In this document: positions 21,728 to 33,137 of the stretch, in pieces
How the letters are laid out: every line of letters starts with the position of its first letter
Numbering within the stretch: position 1 is the first letter of the stretch
Assembly: GCF_000143415.4 (NCBI RefSeq)
Contig: NW_003314285.1
Coordinates: 843,451 to 907,450 of the forward strand
Origin: Selaginella moellendorffii
Taxonomy: Eukaryota; Streptophyta; Lycopodiopsida; Selaginellales; Selaginellaceae
DNA: 64,000 nucleotides
Reading direction: 5' to 3'
Translations under genes and position numbers: made by a program
The notes under the pieces: model-generated
The model's database searches: none
Seen by the model: the letters and a program-made list of their open reading frames with translations, nothing else
What the model was told of the DNA's origin: nothing

Positions 21728-24700
21728 CATCCACTTTATACTCCGCAGGTGGACGATGATGGGAGTTGTAGCGCCATTGTTGTCCCACTTGTACGCGGCC
21801 TAAGTGTTTGGCAGACTCCGCTCGGACAAGTGGAAGAATGCTTGTCAAATATTGATCCCATGACCTAGCATCCGCAACTTATGGCAATCGCGAGGGTAAA
21901 CCCAACTCCATTGATAATATTGGATCATGACCATATAGGAGTTTATATGGTGAAGCACCAATAGAACTCTACACCCCAGTGACATATGCATACTGAAGAG
22001 ACGACAAATAACCATCCCAATCCGAATGCTAAAAGTTCACATACTTCGCAATCATCCCCTTGAACGTCCGAATGAGCCGTTCCACCAAACCGTCTGATTG
22101 TGGATGATAAGCACTCGTGAAAGTGTGGCAAATCCCCAACTGAGACGTCAAAACATGAAATGCTTCAGCCATAAATGCGGGACCATTATCCGAAAGAATC
22201 CGCTCTGGACAAGAATGCTGGAACACCACTCGATTGAGGAGGAAGTATCCAACAGTAGTTGCAGAGGCGTTAGCAAGAACACCAACTTCCACCCAACGAG
22301 TCAAATAGTTAGAAGCAATAATAACATACTCATTGCCAGCAGTCGACCGTGGAAAAAGTCCTATAAGATCAAACGCCACCAACTCAAATGGACGGGAAAC
22401 TGCAATTGACTCCAACCGTCCTTCCGCAGCCCGAGGGGGAGTATTACGAGCTTGGCACCAAACGCAACTACGCACATACCGGATAATATCACGTCGCATC
22501 TTCGGCCAATAGAAAGACCTGCGTAGCTTCTCGATTACACAACGATGTCCCATATGCCCACCTAGAATAGAAGAATTATGGTAGGCATGGAAAAACTGCG
22601 GAATAAAGATAGAAGGTACCACCAACCGTAAATGATCATTAGGATTTGTCCCCACAAAATAAAGAAGGCCACCTTCAAGATGATATTGAGAATGTAAATG
22701 CCGGAAAGGCAAGTCATCAGCAAGTGATGTAGGATTCTCAAACCCATTTTGAAGCCTTCGAATCCATGGCTCAATCTTTTGAGCCTCGCGAACCTTATCA
22801 ACTGAAGGTAGATTTTGCTTTGCACCTTGTGGACACTAAACAAGTACAGCAATTGCCGACAGCACAGAATCCTCGTCAAGAAAATCCACAGATGCTAGAA
22901 CAACAGGCTCATCAGAAACATGAGAAGAGAGTGAAGAAGGAAGAGGAGCTCGAGAAAGGACATCAGCATCAACCATAGAACTCCTTGGGCGATGAACAAC
23001 ATCAAAATCATATATCTGAAGCTTTAAGGCCCACCGAGCAATACGACCAACTAGGTTCTTCCCCTTTAATAACGAAGTAACAGCAGCATGGTCACCTTCA
23101 AGTAACGTCTGAGAACCATGTAGATATGCATTAAGTTTCTCGAAATCCCAGACTGCTGCTAAACACTCCTTCTCTGTCGTGGAGTAGTTCATCTCCGCTG
23201 GTTGTAATGTACGGCTTATATATGCAATGGGATGGCACTAACCAGGCACACTCGAGCTCTCTTGCATCAACACACCTCCAAGACCAATGTCAGAAGCATC
23301 CACGCGCAAAATAAAAGGTCGAGTGTAGTCAGGATATGCCAAAACTGGAGGAGTCATTAACAGCTCTTTGAGATCCCCGAACGCCCGCTCACAATCCGGA
23401 GACCAGATGAAAGATGATATTGATGACTTCAGCAACGCTCGCAATGGTGCAGTGTGATCAGAAAGATGATCCACAAAACGACCGAGATACTGCACCTTGC
23501 CCAAGAAGCGCTGCACATTATTCACACACTTCGGAGTATGGAACTTTAGAACAGCCACAAGTTTGTTAGGATCAACTTGCAAACCCTTACGTGAAATAAG
23601 GTACCCAAGATAAGTTGTATTCTTGGACCCAAATACGCACTTCGACCGCTTCAACTTTAAACCAACGTCGCGTAGCCGATCCAACACTTTACAAATATCA
23701 CGAATGTGCTCCTCCCACATCCCCTTCGAGTGGATCAAGACATCATTAATGAAGTCAGCAGTCACCTCTGGCATATCGCAAAGAACCTCGTCCATCATCC
23801 GCTGAAAAGTTGTTGGAGCATTGTTCAAACTAAACGGCATCACCAAGGATTCGTACAAACCAAATGGTGTACAAAAAGCGGTCTTAGGAATATCTTCTTC
23901 GGCCATCAGTACTTGCTAGTACCCAGAAGCAAGATCTAGCTTGGTGAACCAACGACTTCACCCCAGACGATCCAAGAGATCAGCAGTGTGAAGAAGAGGG
24001 TTCACATCTAGGATCGTCACTTTGTTTAACGGATGATAGTCAATGTAGAAACGAATACTCCCATCGGGCTTTGTCACAAGATGAGGTTCACATGCCCAAG
24101 GACTCCACGACTTCTGAATAACACCTTTCTCCAACATCTCCTTGACATTTGCATGTAAAATCTAGATCTCCTTGGGTGACCGACGACGAATGGGAACCTT
24201 GATTGGACGAGCATCCCCAGTTGGAATGGGATGACGTGTGGCAATCTTAGCCCCAGATGATAGGTCAAATTCAAAGAGATCAGAATACTCCTTCATAAGC
24301 CGGTCCACCGCTACAACACAAAGATCATCGGAGGGATTGGAAAAGGGAAGAGCAGAACAAGATGGAAATATAGGAGGAAATAGTGGGGGAACAAAAGTAA
24401 TGGAAGCAGAGGTAAAAGTAGAGGGACGAAGAGGGACAGAAGTAAGAGGAATGGATGAAACGTAAGGAAGTATGAGACAAGGGGGAGAAGCCTCAAAGTC
24501 ACACTTGGCATGATTGCGTTGCAACCAATCCATACCAAGAATGAGGTCAAAAGCTTGACTCGGCACCACCCGCAAGGACTGCAACTCAAGCATCTAGATC
24601 GCCCATACGCACAACCAGGTCCACCTCATCCCATGCATATGCATGTGTATGGCCGTTGCCATAAAGAATGAAAACGGGTTCCGTCGCACGATGCAAGATG

Positions 24701-24760
24701 GCAACGTGTGGCAATAGGTCGAGCAATAGAAGATAAACTCAAACCTGTATCAACCAACAC
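21495..24760 (-). pseudogene. Gypsy pol remnant: protease, reverse transcriptase, RNase H, integrase
   Basis: Read leftward on the minus strand. The aspartic protease is seen from VLVDTG (about 24,755) to LILGMDWL (about 24,550). Reverse transcriptase spans about 24,240-23,480, and RNase H follows (about 23,330-22,950; DASDIGLGGV, YSTTEKECLA). Integrase spans about 22,710-22,030, with an HHCC-like region (HMGHRCVIEKLRR, CVWCQA) and DDE residues (LSDNGPAF, SAYHPQSDGLVE). In-frame stops occur near 24,164, 23,917 and 23,239, and again after the integrase near 22,029. The usual FIDD catalytic box of reverse transcriptase reads FIND, losing one catalytic aspartate. No chromodomain is visible. The element is inactive. 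Confidence 0.88.
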
Positions 24761-24784
24761 AGAGAGAAGAAGAGGAGACCTCTT

Positions 24785-25325
24785 TGTAATCGACTAAATT
24801 TTCCATTCTGCTTTAGTCACTTAACCACACCTCTGACCACTTGGAGGAGTCTCATTCACAACCTCCATAAGTCCAATCCAGGACTTGGGACTTGCTAGCC
24901 CCGAGAATGGCATCCATGCCACTCAACATTTGCACTTGGTCCAAGTGCTCCACATGTCCGATCCCATGACCGACACTCAAAGGTACCACCGACATAGCAG
25001 CCCGTTACGCTAAGGCCATGCCCAATCACCTTTGCCACACTGGTAGTCCAATACCACTTGCATCACAGTCTTGGCTCTCCAAGACTAGGCAAACCATCCG
25101 TGAGTGGTCATCTCAGATCCACTCCTTAGCATCCTTAGGATGTCCACCGACAAGGGGATAGCCTTCCCCACTATCCCTCTGTCAGTCCCCACTAAGTCCC
25201 TTTCTGCCCCTGGTCGTGTTTGCCAACACTGCCACTAGATCGAGACCCACAGGCCCGACCACTAAGTCCCACAGTCCTCTGGGACTTCCTCACCACACGA
25301 CTGTGTCCTTGGTCACTACCCCAGA
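24785..25325 (+). repeat. Left terminal inverted repeat (541 bp)
   Basis: Pairs with 27943-28483 in inverse orientation. Similarity stops abruptly at CCCCAGA on the inner side. Confidence 0.88.
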
Positions 25326-25785
25326 GGACTGCTCCTCTTCCTTTCCACAGTTTGGGCCTTTGGGACAACATTTCGGAACACCGTGGCCTTACGCGAGCCA
25401 CCTGGGTACTCTCCTCGCCTTCTGCCCTTGGGTGCTCTAGCCATGGGCTTAGAGCGGGTTCCATTGAGCCACACTAGGTATCCAAGTAGGTAGTGCCACC
25501 CACACTTGGACTGGGAGCATCGGCCAGTCGATCTCCCGGGGGAACTAGAGCCGGCTCTTGAACACTTCACCAAGCTACCCCGCTTGTCGGTCCGTGTTCA
25601 CTCTAGTCTTGGACTTCCCAGTGGGCAGCTCATCACCCAACACTGGGTCCGGCCTTCCTGGGCCAAACTGGCCTTTCCTAGCCAAACTGGCTCCACTGCA
25701 GTCCTCCCCCTTACTATACTTTTGGAGCTCACCAAACCCCCCAGGGTCTAGGAGACGAACGCTTTGGGCTTTCACCCTCTCAGAC

Positions 25786-26310
25786 TCGAGCTCGGACTCG
25801 GACTCAGACTCGGACTCGGACTCAGACTCGGGCTCGGCCTCGGTCTCGGCCTCGGCCTCGGTCTCGTTCTCGGTCCCGATCTCGGTCTCGGTCTTGGTCC
25901 CGGTCTCGGTCTCGACTTCGGACTCCATCTCGGACTCCATCTCGGACTCCATCTCGGACTCCATCTCGGGTCCATCTCGGACTCCATCTCAGGTCCATCT
26001 CGGACTCCATTTCGGGTCCATCTCGGACTCCATCTCGGACTCCATTTCGGGTCCATCTCGGACTCCATCTCGGGTCCATCTCGGACTCCATCTCGGACTC
26101 CATTTCGGGTCCATCTCGGGTCCACCTCGGACTCCATCTCGGACTCCATTTCGGGTCCATCTCGGGTCCACCTCGGACTCCATCTCGGGTCCATCTCGGA
26201 CTCCACTTTGGACTCCAACTCGGGTCCATCTCGGACTCCACTTTGGACTCCAACTCGAGTCCATCTCGGACTCCACTTCGGACTCCAACTCGAGTCCATC
26301 TCGGACACTT
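25786..26310. repeat. CT-rich minisatellite of mixed 12-bp and 11-bp units
   Basis: The array starts with 6-bp CGGACT/CGGTCT units and moves into tandem CTCGGACTCCAT (12 bp) mixed with CTCGGGTCCAT (11 bp). No unit contains a stop in any frame, so all frames stay open across it and give repetitive Ser-Asp, Leu-Gly-His or Met-Glu-Ser-Glu strings. Mixing 11- and 12-bp units shifts the frame, which argues against coding. Confidence 0.85.
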
Positions 26311-27942
26311 CCACGTGTCATGTGTTGGCTTTTGGGTCCCTTTTTGGAGCCTCGCTTTTTGCTCGCTTCGTGCTCGTTCCTCGAGCACTTCTTTGGGAGT
26401 TCCACTCCCGCTCTTGACTTTTCAAGTCGGAGCTTTTGGTCCAAACGTGTTACGCTCGTTTGGCTCTCGCTTCAGCCACTACCATGTGGCACCCTTCCCG
26501 GCTCCACTTTGGGGCCTAGGGATTTTGTGTCTCACAACTCCACCACCCATAGACGAAGTTCGATGTCCTCATCGAACGGTAAACCATTTTATAAAGTAAC
26601 ACCCAGATGTGTTACCATTTCCATCCTTGGCCCCTAGCCAATATTTGTCAATGGTTTGACATTGAAGGCTCACCATGCCTTCTCCATATTCATCAATGGT
26701 TCGACACCAAAGGCTCACCATGCCTTGCCCATCCTCTAAGGAGGATAGTCTCTCCAACTTAGAGATTCACTTGACCACCTGGGGTGGTTTGCTCCTTTTT
26801 ATTGGTTCAGTTCTCGCTAAACCTATTAGAGACACACTCTCTAACTCAATTCCACTACTCATTCTTGAGTAGTCACAGATTCCATTGATCTACCTTTGCA
26901 CTTTGGAACGTTTACTCTCGACTTTTTGGAGTCAATTTCCTAGGTGTCTCTAACACCTTGCCTTGCACATTTTGTGCAACTCCACTTCCCCTTCTAGGAA
27001 GCTCTCTACTCGAGGGCACCATCATCCTCTTTCCTATTTTGTGCCACCTTGGGCACTAAATTCCAGTTATTATACTTTGTGCTAGGGCTGTCCATAGCTC
27101 TATCATTTGGCTATCTTACCGCTCCCTCCCTTGGAGCTTCCACTTTTGCTAAATCGGAGCAATTCGGAATCCATCTTTGGAGACACACTTCCTTTCCCAC
27201 AATTTGTTAGCGTCCAACACATTAGTGTTCCTCGCCTAACTTTGTCACTTGGATTCCTTCCCAGGGATTCCACGGCCCTATCTTGGCCACTCATCTTTTG
27301 CTCCTATTCGTTGATTGTTGCACCAAGCAACATCGAATCTCTACCTCCCTCCTTGAGGTATTCTTTTGATTCCATAGCAAAGGCTCTGCTTTGCCAAGAC
27401 TAGGGTGTTCACCCCTAGTAAGTCTCTTTTAGCATCTTCTGCTGTGGGCTCTATCCTCGGCCCAACTTTGTGACCCTCTCATGGGTCTCTTTAGAGACTA
27501 CTTTCCTTGGACACACTATGCAATCGCAATGACATAGCTCATTTCCCTAAGGTGCTTTTCCCACTTGGTCACCTTGACCAAGCCACACCATCATCAATAG
27601 TTCAAATTAACACTTTGAACTAGGAACCTTATTCCTTAACCCAAACAAGGACCTTGTCCTTATTTAGCCACAAGATCACCTAGTGATCTCACCTCGGCAC
27701 CTTAACAGGTTTGCCAATAGGTACTAGGTCTTCCAGACCTTTAACTTGTTAACTATGACCCCGGGGGCATCCCCCACACTTGGCGGTGCGCCCAAGCCAG
27801 CCCTTCCGGCCAAGGGTCTATAGCAACTGAGATTAGGTGTCCCCATCTCACTCACCACGTCCTTTGTGCCACTTGCACCAAAGCGTTCAAGTTAGATATG
27901 CCGAGCTTTCACACTAAGCAATCTAACCGTGCATCAAGGTGA
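26311..27942. other. Interior of the inverted-repeat element, no gene recognised
   Basis: Only short open frames occur (under about 120 codons) and none resembles a transposase, integrase or captured gene. A locally duplicated motif GTTTGACATTGAAGGCTCAC / GGTTCGACACCAAAGGCTCAC lies near 26,652 and 26,698. Confidence 0.55.
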
Positions 27943-28483
27943 TCTGGGGTAGTGACCAAGGACACAGTCGTGTGGTGAGGAAGTCCCAGAGGACTGTGGG
28001 ACTTAGTGGTCGGGCCTGTGGGTCTCGATCCAATGGCAGTGTTGGCAAACACGACCAGGGGCAGAAAGGGACTTAGTGGGGACTGACAGAGGGATAGTGG
28101 GGAAGGCTATCCCCTTGTCGGTGGGCATCCTAAGGATGCTAAGGAGTGGATCTGATATGACCACTCACGGATGGTTTGCCTAGTCTTGGAGAGCCAAGAC
28201 TGTGATGCAAGTGGTATTGGACTACCAGTGTGGCAAAGGTGATTGGGCATGGCCTTAGCGTAACGGGCTGCTATGTCGGTGGTACCTTTGAGTGTCGGTC
28301 ATGGGATCGGACACGTGGAGCACTTGGACCAAGTGCAAATGTTGAGTGGCATGGATGCCATTCTCGGGGCTAGCAAGTCCCAAGTCCTGGATTGGACTTA
28401 TGGAGGTTGTGAATGAGACTCCTCCAAGTGGTCAGAGGTGTGGTTAAGTGACTAAAGCAGAATGGAAAATTTAGTCGATTACA
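27943..28483 (-). repeat. Right terminal inverted repeat (541 bp)
   Basis: Inverse copy of 24785-25325. Visible differences include CACGTG against CACATG and ATATCAG against ATCTCAG when read in the same orientation. Confidence 0.88.
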
Positions 28484-28529
28484 CTCTTGTTATAAAAACG
28501 AGCTTGTAAAGTAAACACTGGATGAACTG

Positions 28530-29552
28530 GTGTTGAGTGAACCCCTTGATGATACTCCCGAAAGAAAGATGGAGGGGTCACTGACTTATTCATGCAAGGT
28601 CCCTCCGTTACTCGCGCGACTCCTTGTTTCCTGGATGCATCTTAGTGTCCAAACCTTCCACTACAGCAGCACCAACGGGACGTTGCTGACGCCAAGGTCT
28701 CCACCCAGGAAATGGAGGTCGCCAATCCGGAAAACGCCAACAACGCTGATAAGTATGACCAACTTCGTCACATGCCCAGCAGCGAATATCACGGCCACGA
28801 CCACGTCCTCGCCCTTGTCCTTGGACTCGAGTAGCAGCAGCATCAACCTCCATTGGAACAGGACCATCACCTATAGGAAGAGGAGCTGAAGGACGTGTAG
28901 CAAGAAGTGGGAGAGGCGATGTCTCATAACGTTGTGCCAAGTGAAGAGCATCGTCAAGGGTGGCGGGAGCAAGTGCATGCACAAGTTCGACAAGATCTTG
29001 ACGAAGTGCTGGCCACAACATTCCTCGCTTGATCCGCTCCGACATATTTGGCTCTGCACGAAGCAAAAGACTTCGGAAACGAACGCCAAATTGCATCACC
29101 GACTCAGATGGCCCTTGGCGAAGACGATGCAATTGTTAGAAAGCATCATCACAGTCATCAGCATGTCCGAAGGCACGTTTGAAGACATCTGGAAGAACAC
29201 TCCAATCCCCGCGAGTGGCTGCTCCCAAACTGTTGTACCACTGCAATGCCATCCCTTGGAGACACGTGGGAAACTCACGCAAACGTTGAGCATCATCCCA
29301 AGAATGATATGTGGCAATCACCGTGAAGTGATCGAACCAATGGTACACATCATCCCCAGGATTCCCGCGAAAGAACTCCGGCCGAACGCGAGGATTGGCA
29401 CCAAGAGCAGGAGGAGTTGTACCATGTGCCGTGAACAGCGCTATCAACTAAGTTTTGTTGTTCAATTGCAAACGCATAGCATCAAACAATTGGACCAACT
29501 ATTGCTCCAGAGTCAAAGGAGGAGATTGCTGATTTGCCATGGAGACAAATGA
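28530..29552 (-). pseudogene. Gypsy gag remnant
   Basis: Minus-strand gag starts MANQQSPP near 29,552. It has a capsid-like region (FRGNPGDDVYHWFDHF, LQGMALQWYNSLG) and a CCHC zinc knuckle (CWACDEVGHTYQRC) near 28,760. Nonsense codons lie near 29,510, 29,446 and 29,138. The last, TAA after GDDCDDAF-like sequence (here DDCDDAF), is shared with the second gag copy at 56.7 kb. Confidence 0.85.
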
Positions 29553-29773
29553 AAAAGAAAGAGCAAAAGAAGAGAAATGACAAAAAGCTAGAAGGAAATG
29601 GTAGATCTAGACAATGCAAAAAGCTAGATCTAAACCAAAATCCTGAAAAGAAAGAACAAAAGAAAGGAAATGGAAAAAGCTAGATCTAAACAATGCAAAA
29701 GTTAAATCTAAACCAAAATCCCAAATTTAAGCACTCCTTAGAGATAATCAAAGGTGCCCCTCACCTCCACCAA

Positions 29774-29949
29774 TGTGAATGCTTGGAATTTAGAAAGGGA
29801 ATACAGAAAGTATGCATCTCAATTAGCCCAAAAACCCTAGTTTATATACAGGAGCAAGTGGTTTAGATTGAAACCAATCCGACGGCTACCAAAATCCCAC
29901 TACGCTAATATTAATATACAGCATCGCAGCCATACACTTGGCCCTCACA
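29774..29949 (-). repeat. 5' LTR of the gypsy element
   Basis: 176 bp. On the minus strand it reads TGTGAGGGCC to ATTCACA and contains GTATATAAAC, a plausible TATA box, followed by CTAGGGTTTTTGGG. The next internal bases (TTGGTGGAGGTGAGGGGCAC) occupy the primer-binding-site position and are conserved after the LTR at 55.9 kb. Confidence 0.85.
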
Positions 29950-31340
29950 AATTCAAAAATTAATAAAAAATAGTCAATTAAAAATTATTTTTTAATAAGT
30001 CTCAAAAACATAAACTGTTTATAAATACAGTTGATATGTATAAATGAACGATGCAAATGAAGGACATCGGTATTTTTTTGTACAAGCATGCATTTGAGAA
30101 CAATGTTAGAGGGATGAGTTTAATTAGAATATGAAAAAATTAAAGGAGCTATAAACACCAAAATGAAAATGGAGTTATAAAACTGAGAATGGTGTATTAC
30201 AATAAATCAACCATGTTTACATATGCATAGACAAAATATAAATTTAATATATGTGAACCAAAAATATGAAATTTTCCACAACCAATAGCTCTTAGGTCAT
30301 TGATGAGATATATCATAACAAAAAGTCAATGTCAAGATTGTAAAACAATACAAACTTTTAAGAAAGATACTCAAGCTCTCTCGTAACCCTTTGTGCTGGG
30401 AATTAGATTGGACACGGACTCCAACTTCAACCAATGGCCACACCATAGTCAATAAAAGAAAAAAAAACAAGTAGATAATAGTCACGTATATAATTCAATA
30501 GTCAATCGTGAATATAGAATTAAATACTCATGAGTGCCCTTTCCACTTTTTCCTTGATATTCAGCCCGAAAATCCTAATCTCCTTCATAGACTGATTGCC
30601 AGTCAGGTGAATGTGGACTGTAAACAATGTTATTGCTATTAGCCTTCTCCATTCTGTCTATGCTGCTGCCACCAAACTTCCCTCCTACTGCTGCTCTAGA
30701 CGTGGCAGCAAAGTAATGTGCCACCCAAAGTTGGGAAACAACAAAACAAGTAATTTGGAGATGAAAGGGCAACTAAGTTAGATGGCAGTAGCATAAAAAG
30801 GTGAGATGCTTGGAGGACGGGCATTCGCAATTGGGGATTAGAAGAATGGCAGATAATTTAAATGAACTCTTGAAAGTGGTGCTTAATGCACAAACGCCTT
30901 CAGAGACATGGCATCTGGGCTATTAAGACTTGTCGTGCGCCTCTTTGCTGTGAGGATTCTTAGTGTTCTTGTGGCTGGCTGAGGAAACTAAGTGAACCCA
31001 TGCTCAACCGAGCTGGATTGGCATTGTTAGTATCCTGTACTCCCGGATCTCTAGGCAGAGATTCTGCAGGTCCTGCCTATGCCTTGGTGGCTCTGGGCAA
31101 GATTAATAGGCAGAGCCCTCCTGATGACACTTCCACAATTCTGGGGTGAGCCAGTCCCTAGGTGGCACATGTCCATCTCTAATTGAAAAATGGTTTCCTG
31201 TGATCACTGAGAAAGAAAGGAAAGAATAAAAATGCAGTCAACGGATCTGTAAGAACAGGGGACAAAACGAATTATTAAACTACAAAAACGATGCCATTTT
31301 GGTTGGTTGATCCGCCGCAAGAACGCGTTGCTTGCTTTCT
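29950..31340. other. AT-rich intergenic region
   Basis: No gene seen. The first 600 bp are very AT-rich; the part after 30,780 is of ordinary composition but has only short broken frames. Confidence 0.5.
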
Positions 31341-31867
31341 TCACTGCTTGGCGATCACATCCTCGATCAAATCGGCAGCGTCTTGCACGGTGACAATCTT
31401 CTCGGCTCCCTCCTCGCCCAGGCTGATCTTGAAGTTCTCCTCGAGTTGCATCATCACCTCAACCTTTGGAGACGATTCAAAGCATCCAGTCAGAAAACAA
31501 AAAGAAGGAGCGAAATATCCATTACCGTGTCGAGCGAGTCGGCTCCAAGATCGGCGAACTTGGCAGCCGGAGTGACGCTGGACTGATCGATCGAGAGTTG
31601 GGTGGCGATGATCTTCTGGACTGAAGCAAGAGTCTCTGGCTTTGCCTGTGAAAACAGAAGATCACATTCCCCCGGAGAAAAATCGGAGCACTAGAAGAAA
31701 GGCATATAGAAGCATACTGCGCATGAAATGAGGGAGCGACCACGCTTGCTTGTCAAGACAATGGCGCTGGGCCTGAATCCGACCACGGGGGAAGCTCTCG
31801 CAAGGGATCCGACGCTAGCAAAGGACACGGCGGGCACCATGGAGCACGATCCAGCGGCAGCGGCCAT
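31341..31867 (-). CDS. Acyl carrier protein, plastid
   Basis: Three exons: 31718-31867, 31526-31645 and 31341-31463; 130 residues. Residues 1-50 are an Ala/Ser/Arg-rich transit peptide ending SKRGRSLISCA. The mature part AKPETLASVQKIIATQLSID leads to the phosphopantetheine site GADSLDTVEVM, with Ser about residue 87. The remainder, MQLEENFKISLGEEGAEKI then TVQDAADLIEDVIAKQ, is the ACP fold. It carries growing acyl chains for fatty-acid synthesis in the stroma. The intron between GADSLDT and VEVMM is 62 bp. The ATG at 31867 is the only one in frame after an upstream stop. A damaged copy lies at 20,119-20,560. Confidence 0.92.
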
Positions 31868-32233
31868 TGCTAAAGCACCAAAAGCAGATCTTAGAGCGAT
31901 CGATTGGAGTGACAATCTTACCAGAGCGAGACGAGGTTACTCCGAAATGAGGAAAGAAATGCTCGCGAATGCCGCCTGGATCACGAGGAACTGAGAGAGA
32001 GAGCGCCTAAAACCCTGGCTGAAAGCCCGGGTTATATGGAGGGACAAAGCTCTTGACGGACCATCCAATCCAAAGAGCATGCAAAAAACAAATCATGAAA
32101 AAGGTTTTACCACAAAATTATTTGCTTTTATCCAACTTGCTCTAATTGCAAAATGCCCCTCGAATTTGGCTACATTATCGTGAGGGTGACGGACATCTTT
32201 CTCAAGAACCCTAGAAAAAATTTGGAAGTTATG

Positions 32234-33007
32234 TTATTGCTCTACCTCGGGGTTGGGCACACCCAGGTTAGTGGCGTCGTAGTTCGTGAAGAACACGTAC
32301 TGGTAGACAAGGTGTGGAATGCACGGCTGGAACACCTGCGGTTTCACGTCCAGCATTCGTTCCAGGAGCTGCGAGTTCTCCATGATCGTGCTCAGCAGAA
32401 TTTTTCCTGTGACAATGTCGGAGCTTAGCTGCCGCGAGTAGAGATTATTTCTTTTTTCTCACCGTTTTCTGCTAGGAGCAATCGAGCAGCCTCTGCGTAC
32501 TTGGTCCACACCTCCGACGTGATGAAGGGAGGATCAATCACCACGAAATCGAAGCTATGGTGGAAAGCCTCTGGGATTTCCTTGGGCTTGTTGAAATCCC
32601 ATTTCACGTAGTTTGGCGATCGAGACCACTGCGCGTCCACCTATGGAAGGGAAGATTTGCAATGCAACCAAGGGAAAAGAGACGATCCTTACATCGAAAA
32701 CGAAGCTACATTTCCTGAGCTGCAAATCCTTGAGCGAGAAGTAGACGCTGGGAGTGGAGAGAAACGCGGCCTTGGTAGCGCGCTCTTCGACTTCCTGGGA
32801 GACACCAATATTTCATGAAGAAACTGTGCTGTGCGCGAGGGAGATCTGATCGAGATCCGGATCAAACACACCCTAGAAATCCATGACGATCTAGATCACC
32901 TTGACAATGGCGGCGATGGTGGCGGCCGAGTACCAGTACTGATTGAGCTCCCACTTCTCGGGCGTCCTCTGGACGAATGCGCGCCCTAGCGCCTCGCCGT
33001 CCACCAT
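32234..33007 (-). CDS. Protein lysine methyltransferase, EEF1A KMT1 / N6AMT2-like (DPPF type)
   Basis: Four exons: 32900-33007, 32693-32794, 32463-32640 and 32234-32406; 186 residues. It begins with GRAFVQRTPEKWELNQYWYS, close to the QFWYS motif of the family. It contains the VIDPPF motif (the DPPF box that family members use for catalysis), preceded by an FVFD stretch and YVKWDFN. The end shows NGKILLSTIMENSQLLERML and PHLVYQYVFFTNYD. Animal and yeast homologs (EEF1AKMT1/Efm5) methylate a lysine near the N terminus of elongation factor 1A in the cytosol. Substrate is by homology only. It lies 130 bp downstream of the PPR gene on the same strand. Confidence 0.88.
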
Positions 33008-33137
33008 AGCCGCGGCGCGCCACAGCCTAGAATATTTACTCCGTACTACCAAGAAACCAAAAATCTGGCCAACTGTAGAGAAGCAAATCTTGGCCGCTGG
33101 AACGCCGCCACGTGTCATCGACAAAGATCGCGCTCTT

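Larger units (their letters stand above)
24785..28483. mobile_element. 3.7-kb non-autonomous element with 541-bp terminal inverted repeats and 5-bp target duplication
   Basis: The element begins TGTAATCGACTAAATTTTCC and ends with its exact inverse (…GTCGATTACA). The inverted repeats run 24785-25325 and 27943-28483, equal in length, with about five differences by eye. It is flanked by CTCTT on both sides (24780-24784 and 28484-28488). The related gypsy copy at 57.3 kb shows this site uninterrupted (AAGAGGTC on the opposite strand), which confirms the target duplication. The interior has a CT-rich 11/12-bp tandem array and no recognisable transposase, so it must be moved in trans. TG...CA ends with a 5-bp duplication are the signature of retroviral-type integrases, while long inverted repeats are typical of DNA transposons; the class cannot be settled here. 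Confidence 0.85.
21025..29949 (-). mobile_element. Decayed Ty3/gypsy LTR retrotransposon
   Basis: Two direct repeats of 176 bp (21025-21200 and 29774-29949), both TGTGA...CTCACA, bound the element. On the minus strand the order is 5' LTR, gag, protease, reverse transcriptase, RNase H, integrase and 3' LTR, which is the Ty3/gypsy order. The coding parts carry several nonsense codons, and a 3.7-kb inverted-repeat element (24785-28483) splits gag from protease. A purine-rich tract (GGGGATGA on the minus strand) precedes the 3' LTR and suits a polypurine tract. I do not see matching target duplications (CATGT on the left, AATTC on the right), which suggests rearrangement or recombination. The LTRs differ at many positions, so the insertion is not recent. 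Confidence 0.88.

Noticed and set aside
25558-26637. 359-codon plus-strand frame rich in Ser-Asp, and overlapping minus-strand frames rich in Met-Glu-Ser-Glu
   Set aside because: They are produced by a stop-free minisatellite whose 11- and 12-bp units shift frame; no conserved domain lies outside the repeat.
32153-32428. 91-codon plus-strand frame
   Set aside because: Antisense to the last exon of the DPPF methyltransferase.
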